NCBI RefSeq assembly: GCF_015679185.1 | Contig: NZ_CP064939.1 | Span: forward strand, 3,224,001-3,288,000 | Length of the DNA: 64,000 nt | Reading direction: 5' to 3' | Origin: Pedobacter endophyticus | GTDB lineage: Bacteria; Bacteroidota; Bacteroidia; Sphingobacteriales; Sphingobacteriaceae | Shown: one piece after another, positions 8,212 through 15,960 of the stretch | How the letters are laid out: each line of letters begins with the position of its first letter | Numbering within the stretch: position 1 is the first letter of the stretch | The notes under the pieces: generated by a model | Told to the model about the DNA's origin: nothing | What the model saw: the letters and a program-made list of their open reading frames with translations, nothing else | Database searches by the model: none | Translations under genes and position numbers: made by a program

Positions 8212-8771
8212 TGATTCTCCATATTAAAAACATGGTGTGCAACCGTTGCAAAATGGTGGTTAAGGCCGAGCTGGAAAAGCTTGGCCTTAACCCTGTTTCG
8301 GTTCAGCTTGGCGAGGTTGTTCTGGCAGAAAATATCTCTGGCCAACAACGGGCAGAAATTGCCAAGAAGCTAACTCCGCTTGGCTTCGAACTTTTAGAGG
8401 ACAAAAAAGCCCAGATTACGGAACAGGTAAAAACGTCGATCATCAACCTTGTGCATTATGCTAACGAGCAGTTAAAAGTCAACTTGTCGTCGTATTTAAG
8501 CGAAAACCTTCAACTGGAATATCCTCAAATCAGCGCTGTGTTTTCTGAGGTTGAGCACCAAACGGTAGAGAAATATTTTATCAGCCAGAAAATAGAAAAA
8601 GCAAAAGAAATGCTAACCTACGGCCAACTTACACTCAGCGAAATCGCTTACCAACTTAATTACAGTAGCGTAGCCCATCTTTCTGCACAGTTTAAAAAAG
8701 TTACCGGTGTAACACCCTCGGCTTATAAAACGGCAAATATCGGTAAGCGGAAAACGCTGGATGAGATCTGA
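8211..8771 (+). CDS. AraC-family regulator with N-terminal CxxC metal-binding module
   Basis: A 186-residue regulator. The start at 8211 is favoured because it overlaps the DUF3347 stop by one base and begins with MILHIKNMVCNRC; the frame is open upstream, but that stretch overlaps the DUF3347 gene. The N-terminal ~65 residues resemble an HMA fold, with Cys10 and Cys13 as the likely metal site. The C-terminal part is an AraC double helix-turn-helix (EIAYQLNYSSVAHLSAQFKK then TGVTPSAYK). The combination suggests direct metal sensing by a one-component regulator that controls its own operon. Confidence 0.85.
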   Translation: MILHIKNMVCNRCKMVVKAELEKLGLNPVSVQLGEVVLAENISGQQRAEIAKKLTPLGFELLEDKKAQITEQVKTSIINLVHYANEQLKVNLSSYLSENLQLEYPQISAVFSEVEHQTVEKYFISQKIEKAKEMLTYGQLTLSEIAYQLNYSSVAHLSAQFKKVTGVTPSAYKTANIGKRKTLDEI

Positions 8772-8905
8772 GGGATGCAATCCGTCGGCTTAAATTCTGG
8801 GTTTGCGCATGGCCTTCAAATTTCACAACCGAGCCGATCAAAACCCGCCATTTTGGGTGAAACCCTTTCTTACCATACATCAAGATGTAGTTCTGCATCT
8901 CCCTG

Positions 8906-8913
8906 TACCTTTG
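8906..8913 (+). promoter_or_regulatory. -7 box TACCTTTG upstream of the YceI gene
   Basis: Perfect TAnnTTTG match 26 bases before the ATG at 8939; start of transcription expected near 8919. Confidence 0.55.
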
Positions 8914-8938
8914 TTAAATAAAAGAACAATATAAGGTT

Positions 8939-9511
8939 ATGAAAAAATTATTCTTATTGCTGATCGCCACCTCACTTAGCGTAGCGTCATTTGCACAAAC
9001 AACGTGGAAAATCGATCCCATGCACTCGTTTGTTAACTTCTCTGTTAAACACATGGGAATTTCGTTTGTAGATGGATCGTTTAAGAAATTCGATGGCACG
9101 GTGACGGCTTCAAAACCAGATTTAACCGACGCTAAAATTAACTTCACGGTTGATGTTAACAGCATTACAACGGGTGTTGATATGAGAGATGGCCATTTAA
9201 AAACGGATGACTTTTTCAATGCGGAAAAATTTCCGACAATGAAATTTGAAAGCACGTCGTTTAAAAAATTAAACGGGAATAACTACGAACTGGCCGGAAA
9301 ACTAACCATTCGCGATGTAACCAAAGATGTAAAATTTGCGGTTGTTTACGGCGGAACTGCTAAAGACCAACAAGGCAACACCAAAGCCGGTTTTGGTGCA
9401 ACAACAACTATCAATCGTTTAGATTATAACATTAAATATGATCCAACCGGTGCCGGCGTGGCTAAAGATGTTGCGATCAAACTGAATTTAGAGTTTGTGC
9501 AGGCAAAATAG
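8939..9511 (+). CDS. YceI family periplasmic lipocalin-like protein
   Basis: A 190-residue protein with a signal peptide (ASFAQTTW). Family hallmarks are TWKIDPMHSFVNFSVKHMGIS near the mature N-terminus, then VDVNSITTGVDMRDGHLKTDDFFN and FPTMKFES. YceI proteins bind isoprenoid-type lipids in a beta-barrel and are found in the periplasm; the physiological role is unsettled. It has its own promoter. Confidence 0.93.
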   Translation: MKKLFLLLIATSLSVASFAQTTWKIDPMHSFVNFSVKHMGISFVDGSFKKFDGTVTASKPDLTDAKINFTVDVNSITTGVDMRDGHLKTDDFFNAEKFPTMKFESTSFKKLNGNNYELAGKLTIRDVTKDVKFAVVYGGTAKDQQGNTKAGFGATTTINRLDYNIKYDPTGAGVAKDVAIKLNLEFVQAK

Positions 9512-9586
9512 CACTTCAAGCGTCATTCGGTAGTTACAGGATGGGAACTTCCGATAACCATCGGATGACGATTTAATAGGAATAGC

Positions 9587-10411
9587 ATGTCGACATTAGC
9601 ACAGTTCAGAAATTTTACTCAACGGTTGCCGCAAACGGATCTGATGCCAACAATTTTTATTGGTCATGGCTCCCCAATGAACGGTATCGAGCACAATGAG
9701 TTCAGCCAAAGCTGGGTTGATCTGGCTAAAAACATCCCGGTGCCGAATGCGGTATTGGTGGTTTCTGCGCATTGGTACACGCATGGAACTTTTGTTACGG
9801 CAATGGATTTTCCCACCACTATTCACGATTTTGGTGGTTTCCCTCGAGCCCTTTTTAACGTTCAATATCCGGCACCAGGCAAACCACAACTGGCTACAGA
9901 AATCTCTGGTCTAGTGCACTCGGCCGACGTTGCTTTAGATCACGATTGGGGCTTAGATCATGGCACCTGGACAATTGTAAGGCATATGTATCCGGAGGCA
10001 AACATTCCCGTTCTCCAGCTTAGCATAGATTACACGAAATCGCCGGCACAACATTATGAAATGGCCCGGGAGATTTATGCGCTCCGAAAAAAAGGTGTTT
10101 TGATTATCGGAAGTGGAAATATGGTACATAATCTCCGCCTGATCAGCTGGGAAATGATGCATGGTGGCGGCTACGATTGGGCAAATGAAATGAATTACAA
10201 GTTTAAAAACCTTATCGCAAATGGCGATTACCAGCCGTTGATCAATTACCAAAATTTAGGCCCGGATGCAATGCTCGCCATCCCAACACCAGAGCATTAT
10301 TTGCCACTGCTTTACACACTGGCGCTTCGGAACGACAAGGAAGAGGTTACTATCTTTAACGACAAGGCAATTGGCGGTTCGCTTACAATGACGTCGGTAT
10401 TGGTTGGTTAA
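9587..10411 (+). CDS. ygiD: YgiD-type 4,5-DOPA dioxygenase extradiol family protein
   Basis: A 274-residue class III (LigB-type) ring-opening dioxygenase homologue, probably a cytoplasmic metal enzyme acting on catechols. Motifs include IFIGHGSPMNGIE, VVSAHWYTHGTF, DHDWGLDHGTWTIVRHMYP and GSGNMVHNLR; the histidines in these are the expected metal ligands. The start at 9587 keeps the ~20-residue leader seen in Bacteroidota homologues. The substrate in this organism is not known. Confidence 0.87.
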   Translation: MSTLAQFRNFTQRLPQTDLMPTIFIGHGSPMNGIEHNEFSQSWVDLAKNIPVPNAVLVVSAHWYTHGTFVTAMDFPTTIHDFGGFPRALFNVQYPAPGKPQLATEISGLVHSADVALDHDWGLDHGTWTIVRHMYPEANIPVLQLSIDYTKSPAQHYEMAREIYALRKKGVLIIGSGNMVHNLRLISWEMMHGGGYDWANEMNYKFKNLIANGDYQPLINYQNLGPDAMLAIPTPEHYLPLLYTLALRNDKEEVTIFNDKAIGGSLTMTSVLVG

Positions 10412-10514
10412 TCTTAAAAGTCGCCTTTCTATTTTCTCACTTCCCTCCTGTAAGAAGCCAAAATTCTGTAACTTTTTATGGTTATTTTGTAACGGTTTTT
10501 ACCCAATTGGAGGG

Positions 10515-10522
10515 TAAATTTG
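10515..10522 (+). promoter_or_regulatory. -7 box TAAATTTG upstream of the HMA-MauE gene
   Basis: Perfect TAnnTTTG box 13 bases before the ATG at 10536, giving a very short leader. Confidence 0.6.
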
Positions 10523-10535
10523 TAGAAAAAAAATC

Positions 10536-11255
10536 ATGACACATACCTATCAACTTACTGGCATGACCTGCGGTGGTTGCGAAAATAAAGTGAAAAGCAG
10601 CCTCTTGGTTTTGCCCGATGTTACCTCTGTTGAGGTTTCAAAAGATACCAACTCAGCAACAATTGGCATGGATAAGCACATTAGCCTCGATACGCTGCAG
10701 CAAGCACTGGGTGGAAAGGACAGCAAATACCAGATCACAGCGAACGCCCACAGCGAAATGCTTGAGGAAACAAAATCGTGGGCGGCAACTTACAAACCAA
10801 TTCTATTAATCTTCGGGTACGTTACCGCAGTTTCGCTAATTGCGTCCTGGCAAGGCAACACCATAAACTTCATGGCTTTCATGCGAGTTTTTATGGCCGG
10901 CTTTTTTCTAACATTTTCTTTCTTTAAAATGCTTAATCTGAAAGCTTTTGCCGAAAGTTATGCGATGTATGATGTAGTAGCCAAAAAATTTGGAGCATGG
11001 GGTTACATTTACGCTTTTATTGAGCTTGGCCTGGGATTGAGCTTTGCCCTAAATCTCTCGCCAGTTATCGTAAACTGGGTTACGGTGGTTGTAATGACCG
11101 TGAGCATTTTAGGTGTTCTCGAAAGCGTTCTGAACAAGAAAAAGATTCAATGTGCGTGCCTTGGAGCGGTTTTTAATTTGCCAATGAGCACGGTTACCAT
11201 TGTGGAGGATGCCATTATGATTGCAATGAGCGCCGCAATGTTGGTGTTGATGTAA
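10536..11255 (+). CDS. Fusion of HMA metal-binding domain with MauE/DoxX-like membrane domain
   Basis: A 239-residue protein. The N-terminal ~65 residues are an HMA domain with GMTCGGC (Cys12 and Cys15). The rest has four to five transmembrane helices of the MauE/DoxX redox-associated type, starting at about residue 90, with a further Cys pair, CACLG, at residues 206-210. HMA plus MauE suggests transfer of copper or of disulfide/thiol redox state across the inner membrane. No P-type ATPase lies nearby. Function beyond the domain calls is inferred. Confidence 0.85.
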   Translation: MTHTYQLTGMTCGGCENKVKSSLLVLPDVTSVEVSKDTNSATIGMDKHISLDTLQQALGGKDSKYQITANAHSEMLEETKSWAATYKPILLIFGYVTAVSLIASWQGNTINFMAFMRVFMAGFFLTFSFFKMLNLKAFAESYAMYDVVAKKFGAWGYIYAFIELGLGLSFALNLSPVIVNWVTVVVMTVSILGVLESVLNKKKIQCACLGAVFNLPMSTVTIVEDAIMIAMSAAMLVLM

Positions 11256-11607
11256 TTTAATCTAGCGATTAGTGTTCCACACCGAGCAGGGGAAGAAACG
11301 CCGTCATTTTTGTCAGATTGCCCGGCCGCTCAATGTCGTTTAGTTAAGCATGACGGGTGTCAGTCTGAGCCTTTCGACTAGAGTTTATCTTGAGCGTAGA
11401 CGAAAGGCTCAAGATAAACTCAGTCGAAGACTTTTTATAGGATAAATCTATTAACATCTGCCCTTCGACTCAGCTCAGGGTGACAATGTCTATTAGTTCT
11501 ATCCTAACTAAATGAAGTTGCGTAACCGCTCGTGATTCTGAGTTTTAATTTATTACATAAAAATCAATTTTATCTTAATAGCTGGTGTCCACACCGAACA
11601 AGGGAAA
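11256..11607. repeat. Repeat-filled intergenic region with family-B element
   Basis: Holds a family-B element (11331-11520) and two copies of the word GTGTYCACACCGARCAGGG (near 11272 and 11585). No gene seen; in particular no PIN-domain toxin for the neighbouring antitoxin-like gene. Confidence 0.7.
11331..11520. repeat. Family-B inverted-repeat element, copy 2
   Basis: Outer ends CAATGTCGTTTAGTTAAG and CTAACTAAATGAAGTTG; inner arms GTCAGTCTGAGCC and CTTCGACTCAGCTCAGGGTG. This copy is longer because a 40-base hairpin (the words TTTATCTTGAGCGTAGACG and CTCAAGATAAACTCAG) sits inside the left arm. Confidence 0.75.
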
Positions 11608-11613
11608 TTAGTG
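11562..11613. repeat. Direct repeat, left copy, at the 3-prime end of the antitoxin-like gene
   Basis: The stretch beginning TCAATTTTATCTTAATAG and continuing with CTGGTGTCCACACCGAACAA closely matches 11893-11940 in the same orientation. The two copies bracket the DUF6364 gene. This copy runs into the stop codon of that gene. Confidence 0.6.
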
Positions 11614-11844
11614 CTTGTTATCAAAATATTCTCTTAGCACAGCGTATTCATCAAAATTGTCAGGCAACTTTACAGCCCCAACAGTCGACTGTAATTTAGA
11701 AGGAACAGGCGGATTATCATTGGCTGTTATTGTTTTTAAATACTTTTCGACTACTTCGGATAGACTTCTGCCTGTCTGTTTAGCATATGACTTTGCGCTC
11801 TCAATTGTAGCTTTTTCGACGGTCAAAGTTAATTTTGTTGTCAT
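11608..11844 (-). CDS. DUF6364 family antitoxin-like protein, orphan
   Basis: A 78-residue protein. Residues 1-40 (KLTLTVEKATIESAKSYAKQ then TGRSLSEVVEKYL) look like a ribbon-helix-helix DNA-binding domain, and the acidic tail (PDNFDEYAVLREYF) would be the toxin-neutralising part. DUF6364 proteins normally precede a PIN-domain RNase toxin. Here nothing resembling a PIN domain follows on the minus strand; the downstream space is filled by a family-B repeat. The gene lies between two direct repeats, so it may be a leftover of a mobile toxin-antitoxin unit. Confidence 0.7.
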   Translation of the reverse strand: MTTKLTLTVEKATIESAKSYAKQTGRSLSEVVEKYLKTITANDNPPVPSKLQSTVGAVKLPDNFDEYAVLREYFDNKH

Positions 11845-11892
11845 AATACGTGTCTATTTTTTATATATACGTGCTTTAGCAGAAATTATCAA

Positions 11893-11940
11893 GAGCAATT
11901 TTATCTTAATAACTGGGTCACACCGACCAAAGGAAACAGT
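11893..11940. repeat. Direct repeat, right copy, upstream of the antitoxin-like gene
   Basis: Matches 11562-11613 at roughly four bases in five (GCAATTTTATCTTAATAACT then GGGTCACACCGACCAAAGG). Confidence 0.6.
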
Positions 11941-11951
11941 GAGTATCTTGT

Positions 11952-12473
11952 TCAGTTGACGGTGTTATTAATATGTGCCAAATGATGTTTGCCATGCCAG
12001 GCATACATACCCAACATCATCGCTAAGTTAAGTTCCTTATCTTGTGCCGGATGAATGTATTTTCGTTGGTAATCTTCCATTTTTAACGTTTTAAGAAACG
12101 TTACCCATCGGCGATGCAGGCTGGTTAACAGCGCAACAGACATTTCAATGTCGCCATTTCTTGCTTCTTCGGTCTCTGCCCAGCCCGCTTCATCGTAGGG
12201 CCTAATTACCGGAACGTCTTCTGTAAGCGCCTGTTTAAAGCGAATATAAGCATTCATATGGCTGTCGGGAAGGTGATGAACCACCTGTCTCAGTGTCCAT
12301 CCACCAGGGCGATAGGCCTGATTCAGTTCGTTGCTGCTCAGGCTTTCAGTAGCTTTTTTGATTTGGGCTGGAAGCGCCTCGATCTCCGAAATCCAAACCG
12401 TTGCTTGCCTTTCATCAAAAATTTCAGGCATAATAAACTGACCAATTGGGTATTTGAGCTGTTCTAAATCCAT
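11952..12473 (-). CDS. YfiT/DinB-family putative metal-dependent transferase
   Basis: A 173-residue four-helix-bundle protein of the DinB superfamily, YfiT subgroup (bacillithiol transferase-like). Predicted metal ligands are the histidines in RQVVHHLPDSHMNAYIRFK and in WHGKHHLAHI near the C-terminus. Members of this subgroup in Bacteroidota are usually annotated as bacillithiol S-transferases; the real thiol cofactor here is not evident from the window. Confidence 0.85.
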   Translation of the reverse strand: MDLEQLKYPIGQFIMPEIFDERQATVWISEIEALPAQIKKATESLSSNELNQAYRPGGWTLRQVVHHLPDSHMNAYIRFKQALTEDVPVIRPYDEAGWAETEEARNGDIEMSVALLTSLHRRWVTFLKTLKMEDYQRKYIHPAQDKELNLAMMLGMYAWHGKHHLAHINNTVN

Positions 12474-12631
12474 AACGTTAAAGTAGCAAATTTTGGTTTG
12501 AAATTACGGCAGAAGTTGTTCTAGAGGGAGTCGAAAGTCTGCCGACTATAAATTATTTTTGTTAAAGCAGGTTCAACTTATTAAAAATTCATTGATTTAA
12601 AGCATATTGCAATTAATTTCAACTGTCATAA

Positions 12632-13819
12632 ATGAAAAGGTTTTTTTTAGTTTTTGTATTCGTAATTCCGTTAATCAGCCTTGCCCAAACCATCAAAACA
12701 GATGTGCTGGTTTTGGGGAATTCTGCAGCAGCTTTTGCTGCAGGCATTCAGGCTTCCGAATCGGGCGTAAATACGATTGTTTTGACGCAAGCAGACGGTT
12801 TCAAAGCAATAGACTTTGAAAAAGAACCCGAAACCGGCCCGATAAAGGCATTTAAACAAAGGGCCAGAAAAGCTTTAAAACTTGCCGACAGCGTTGCTTT
12901 ACCACAAATTACCAATCAGATATTAAATGCGGTAGTTAAAAACTGGTCGGATAGCTCAAAACTTTTCGACGTAATAAACAACACGCCTTTTATGGAGGCT
13001 AGTCGCTCAGGAAGCGGTTGGGAAATAAAGCTGACGAAAGACAAAAGCATTAAAGCAAAGGTATTGGTTGTTACGGACGACATTCAGAAGATCCTTCCAG
13101 CGTTAAAAATTTCAGATCTTAAACCCGCTGAAATAAGCCCCTTAAGTTATAGCGGTAACGCTTATCGCACCACCATCGGCGCTATAAATGGTTCTTCAAA
13201 TTATCTATCACTTTACAACTTGCTTATCCCCGACCAGGATAATGTTTTATACATCAAATCCGATGATTTGGAAATCGGGCAAGCCACCGGAGCTACTGCG
13301 GCTTATGCAGCATTCTATAGAACCAAAACCAGTTTATCAAACTTAAAAAGCATTCAAGGTGAGCTATTGGCTTATAAACTTCCTTTAATCCCATTTGAAG
13401 ATATCAATATCGCCGATTCAAATTGGTTGGCTATACAAAAAGTAGGCATTACCGGAATCTTGAAAGCAGAGCTAAAAGACGGAAAAGCTTTCTTTAATCC
13501 TGAAACGAAAGTCGTTTACAAAGAAATAGATCAGCCGATAAGGGATTATTATTATAAAGCCCAAATCTGGTTTGATGATCATCAAGATGTTCCTGTTACT
13601 TTGGAAAATACCATTTCGATGATTTGTTATGTAGGCAACAAAGCTGTTGACGCAACGAAGGACAAGCTGCAAAAAAAATGGAACAATGAATACAAATTCC
13701 ATTCTAAATATGATTTAAAAAAGGTATTGACCCGAAGAGAGTTTGCTGTTATCATCAATGAGTTTTTGACTCCCTTTGATAAAATCAATGTAGATAAAAC
13801 AGGGCGGGTAATTCGATAG
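12632..13819 (+). CDS. Secreted FAD-dependent-oxidoreductase-like protein
   Basis: A 395-residue protein with a signal peptide (ISLAQT). Just after cleavage is a Rossmann-like motif, TDVLVLGNSAAAFAAG, followed by the expected strand-helix-strand ending in NTIVLTQ. The motif is G-x-S-x-A rather than the classical G-x-G-x-x-G. No second flavin motif is obvious and the length is short for the family. It may be a divergent or degenerate flavoprotein of the FAD-dependent oxidoreductase (PF12831-like) group. Substrate unknown. Confidence 0.65.
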   Translation: MKRFFLVFVFVIPLISLAQTIKTDVLVLGNSAAAFAAGIQASESGVNTIVLTQADGFKAIDFEKEPETGPIKAFKQRARKALKLADSVALPQITNQILNAVVKNWSDSSKLFDVINNTPFMEASRSGSGWEIKLTKDKSIKAKVLVVTDDIQKILPALKISDLKPAEISPLSYSGNAYRTTIGAINGSSNYLSLYNLLIPDQDNVLYIKSDDLEIGQATGATAAYAAFYRTKTSLSNLKSIQGELLAYKLPLIPFEDINIADSNWLAIQKVGITGILKAELKDGKAFFNPETKVVYKEIDQPIRDYYYKAQIWFDDHQDVPVTLENTISMICYVGNKAVDATKDKLQKKWNNEYKFHSKYDLKKVLTRREFAVIINEFLTPFDKINVDKTGRVIR

Positions 13820-14084
13820 GTTTTGCTTTCCGTCGGCTGAAGCACGACGGCAATGAAGTGCCAATCGCCGGGCTGACTGAGTTCTTTCCATATAGCAGTT
13901 AAAGCGCATTGCGTTTGCTATTAGCGATTCTTTGCCGTTGGTTTTAACCAACGGAAATAAGGGAATAAAGGCATTTAACCAGCTAACAAAATATTAAATA
14001 GCAAAAATTTATATTAATCGCAATTATTATAGATTTTGACTATATCGCTATCAATAAATACAATGAACAAATAGCCCATCTGGG

Positions 14085-14115
14085 TTGATTAAGAATTGTT
14101 TTAGCCTTACCTTTG
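14085..14115 (+). promoter_or_regulatory. Full -33/-7 promoter of the peroxiredoxin operon
   Basis: TTG at 14085-14087 and TACCTTTG at 14108-14115 with 20 bases between, matching the Bacteroidota sigma-A promoter layout. The predicted start near 14120 leaves a short leader to the ATG at 14143 and excludes the in-frame TTG at 14113. Confidence 0.7.
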
Positions 14116-14142
14116 TACCACAAAATAAAAGACAAAAAAATT

Positions 14143-14775
14143 ATGGCAATAGTAGGTAAAAAATTTCCGAGTGTTAGTATTGATGCAATGTCAGACATGG
14201 GTGATGACTTGAAAATCAATGTATTTGAAGAAGCTGTAAACAAAAATAGCAAAGTGTTATTGTTCTGGTATCCAAAAGATTTTACTTTTGTTTGTCCTAC
14301 AGAATTACACGCTTTCCAGGCTGCTTTACCTGAGTTTGAAAAAAGAAATACAATTGTAATCGGTGCTTCTTGCGACACCAACGAAGTTCACTTCGCATGG
14401 TTAAATACTCCTAAAGATAACGGTGGAATTGAAGGCGTTACTTACCCGATTTTAGCTGATACACACAGACAATTATCTGGAATTTTAGACATTTTAGATC
14501 AGGAAGTTAACTATGACGAAGAAGGAAACGAATCTTTCTCAGGCTCAAACGTTACATTCAGAGCTACATACTTAATCGACGAAACTGGTAAAGTTTTCCA
14601 CGAAAGCGTTAACGATATGCCACTAGGCAGAAACGTTAAAGAATATTTACGCTTAATTGATGCTTACGCTCACGTTCAAAAACATGGTGAGGTTTGCCCT
14701 GCAAACTGGGAAGAAGGAAAAGAAGCAATGAATGCCAACAGAACCGGTGTTGCTGAATATTTAGCCGCTAACTAA
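14143..14775 (+). CDS. 2-Cys peroxiredoxin (AhpC/TSA family)
   Basis: A 210-residue peroxidase that reduces hydroperoxides. The peroxidatic cysteine is in DFTFVCPTEL, and the resolving cysteine is in the C-terminal GEVCPANW; both are present, as in typical 2-Cys enzymes. The start at 14143 (MAIVGKKFPS) fits the family and the promoter. It is followed 15 bases later by a thioredoxin, a plausible electron donor, so the operon looks like a self-contained peroxide-detoxification unit. Codon use is richer in A/T-ending preferred codons than in the neighbours, as expected for an abundant protein. Confidence 0.95.
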   Translation: MAIVGKKFPSVSIDAMSDMGDDLKINVFEEAVNKNSKVLLFWYPKDFTFVCPTELHAFQAALPEFEKRNTIVIGASCDTNEVHFAWLNTPKDNGGIEGVTYPILADTHRQLSGILDILDQEVNYDEEGNESFSGSNVTFRATYLIDETGKVFHESVNDMPLGRNVKEYLRLIDAYAHVQKHGEVCPANWEEGKEAMNANRTGVAEYLAAN

Positions 14776-14790
14776 TTAAAATAAAACGTT

Positions 14791-15099
14791 ATGTTTTTAG
14801 AATTAACAGAAGATAATCTTCAACAGTATTTAGCCGATAACTCGAAAGTTATGGTTCAGTATGCTGCATCGTGGTGCGGTAACTGCAGAATCATGAAGCC
14901 AAAGTTTAAAAAATTGGCTGCTGAGAATGAAGATGTAGCTTTCTTAATTGTTGATGCTGAGAAACTTCCAAATTCACGCAAATTCGCAAACGTTGATAAT
15001 TTACCAACTTTTGCAGCTTTTGAAGGTGGTAGTTTGGTAGACCAGGTGCAGACCAACAAAGCGGAAGGTTTAATTGAACTTTTTAATAAAATAAAGTAA
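14791..15099 (+). CDS. Thioredoxin-family protein
   Basis: A 102-residue single-domain thioredoxin with the active site WCGNC (canonical WCGPC) and the cis-proline loop DNLPTF. No signal peptide, so cytoplasmic. Placed between peroxiredoxin and DUF6952 genes; it most likely reduces the upstream peroxiredoxin. Its stop TAA shares one base with the next ATG. Confidence 0.92.
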   Translation: MFLELTEDNLQQYLADNSKVMVQYAASWCGNCRIMKPKFKKLAAENEDVAFLIVDAEKLPNSRKFANVDNLPTFAAFEGGSLVDQVQTNKAEGLIELFNKIK

Positions 15100-15347
15100 T
15101 GAAGATTCCGGTTATAAGACAATTATTTCAAAACACCTCTCCTGCCCAGTTGGAGACAACCTTAGAGGTTTTAGAGGCTTTTTGCGAATTTAGGGGCGTT
15201 AGTGAGCATGAAGTTGATGTTGCCGGGGAAATGATCACCAATATTTGCGGTGCCCTTGAGGTACATCAAATGGTGAGCGAAGGCGCTGCAGAAAAAGATG
15301 CGCTTAATGCTTTCGGCCAAAAAGTAATGGGCTCGATTGACAGATAA
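15099..15347 (+). CDS. DUF6952 family small protein
   Basis: An 82-residue protein of unknown function, family DUF6952 (MKIPVIRQL start, followed by a predicted all-helical fold). It overlaps the thioredoxin gene by one base and is the last gene of the peroxide operon. Homologues usually sit in the same three-gene order, which suggests a link to thiol-peroxide metabolism. Confidence 0.8.
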   Translation: MKIPVIRQLFQNTSPAQLETTLEVLEAFCEFRGVSEHEVDVAGEMITNICGALEVHQMVSEGAAEKDALNAFGQKVMGSIDR

Positions 15348-15375
15348 TTTCTTTAATCAGGCACTTTAAAATATA

Positions 15376-15410
15376 AACCCCTTGCAGATTTTAATCTGCA
15401 AGGGGTTTTT
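15376..15410 (+). terminator. Terminator of the peroxiredoxin operon
   Basis: Perfect 15-bp stem AACCCCTTGCAGATT / AATCTGCAAGGGGTT with a two-base TT spacer at the centre, followed by a T run. Confidence 0.9.
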
Positions 15411-15439
15411 TGTTCCTTCTACTGCCATTCTGAGTTGTA

Positions 15440-15960
15440 ATTTTCTAGCGAAAGAATCAATATGAGTGACATATTTGAAGCGGTCGTCTTTGCGAGGCAC
15501 GGCCTGTCCCGACTTTTCGGGGAAGCAATCTATTCTGCAATAAAATCGCTAATGAGATTGCTTCAATCGATGAAAAATCGATTTCGCAATGACGAAAACG
15601 TGAATGATAGTGGTAATTTTTGACAAAAAATCAATATCAAGTGACGTTTTTAAGGCGGTCGTCATTCCCGCGCAGGCGGTCCCGAAGCTTCGGGATTAAA
15701 GCCTGAGCATTAAGATCCCTCCCGAAGTTTCGGGAAGGATGACGACCGTTCATGTATAGCCTCATAAAGAGCGAAGTGCATAAAAACGTAAATGGTAGCA
15801 TCGCGAAGAATCTGTTTCCTACCGGCCACTAAAATTACGGCCAGTAGAAGCTTCGGCTTGGTGCTGCTATGTTAGAGATTCTTCGCTACGCTCAGAATGA
15901 CAAAATTGCGTGAAAAAAAGCCCCTGGCAACAACGAACCTAGGTTGAAAGTGTGCTTGGG
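15440..15960. repeat. Repeat cluster with variable-core palindromes
   Basis: Contains AAAGAATCAATATGAGTGAC then GCGGTCGTCTTTGCGAGGCAC (15453-15500), palindromes TCCCGACTTTTCGGGG (15507-15522), TCCCGAAGCTTCGGGA (15680-15695) and TCCCGAAGTTTCGGGA (15720-15735), the end word GATGACGACCGTTCATG, and a half family-A arm (GATTCTTCGCTACGCTCAG, 15882 on). No gene seen. Confidence 0.8.

Noticed and set aside
15440..15960. Possible CRISPR-like array in the repeat cluster
   Set aside because: The repeats are not of uniform length, have no regular spacers and no cas genes; they are palindromic dispersed repeats.
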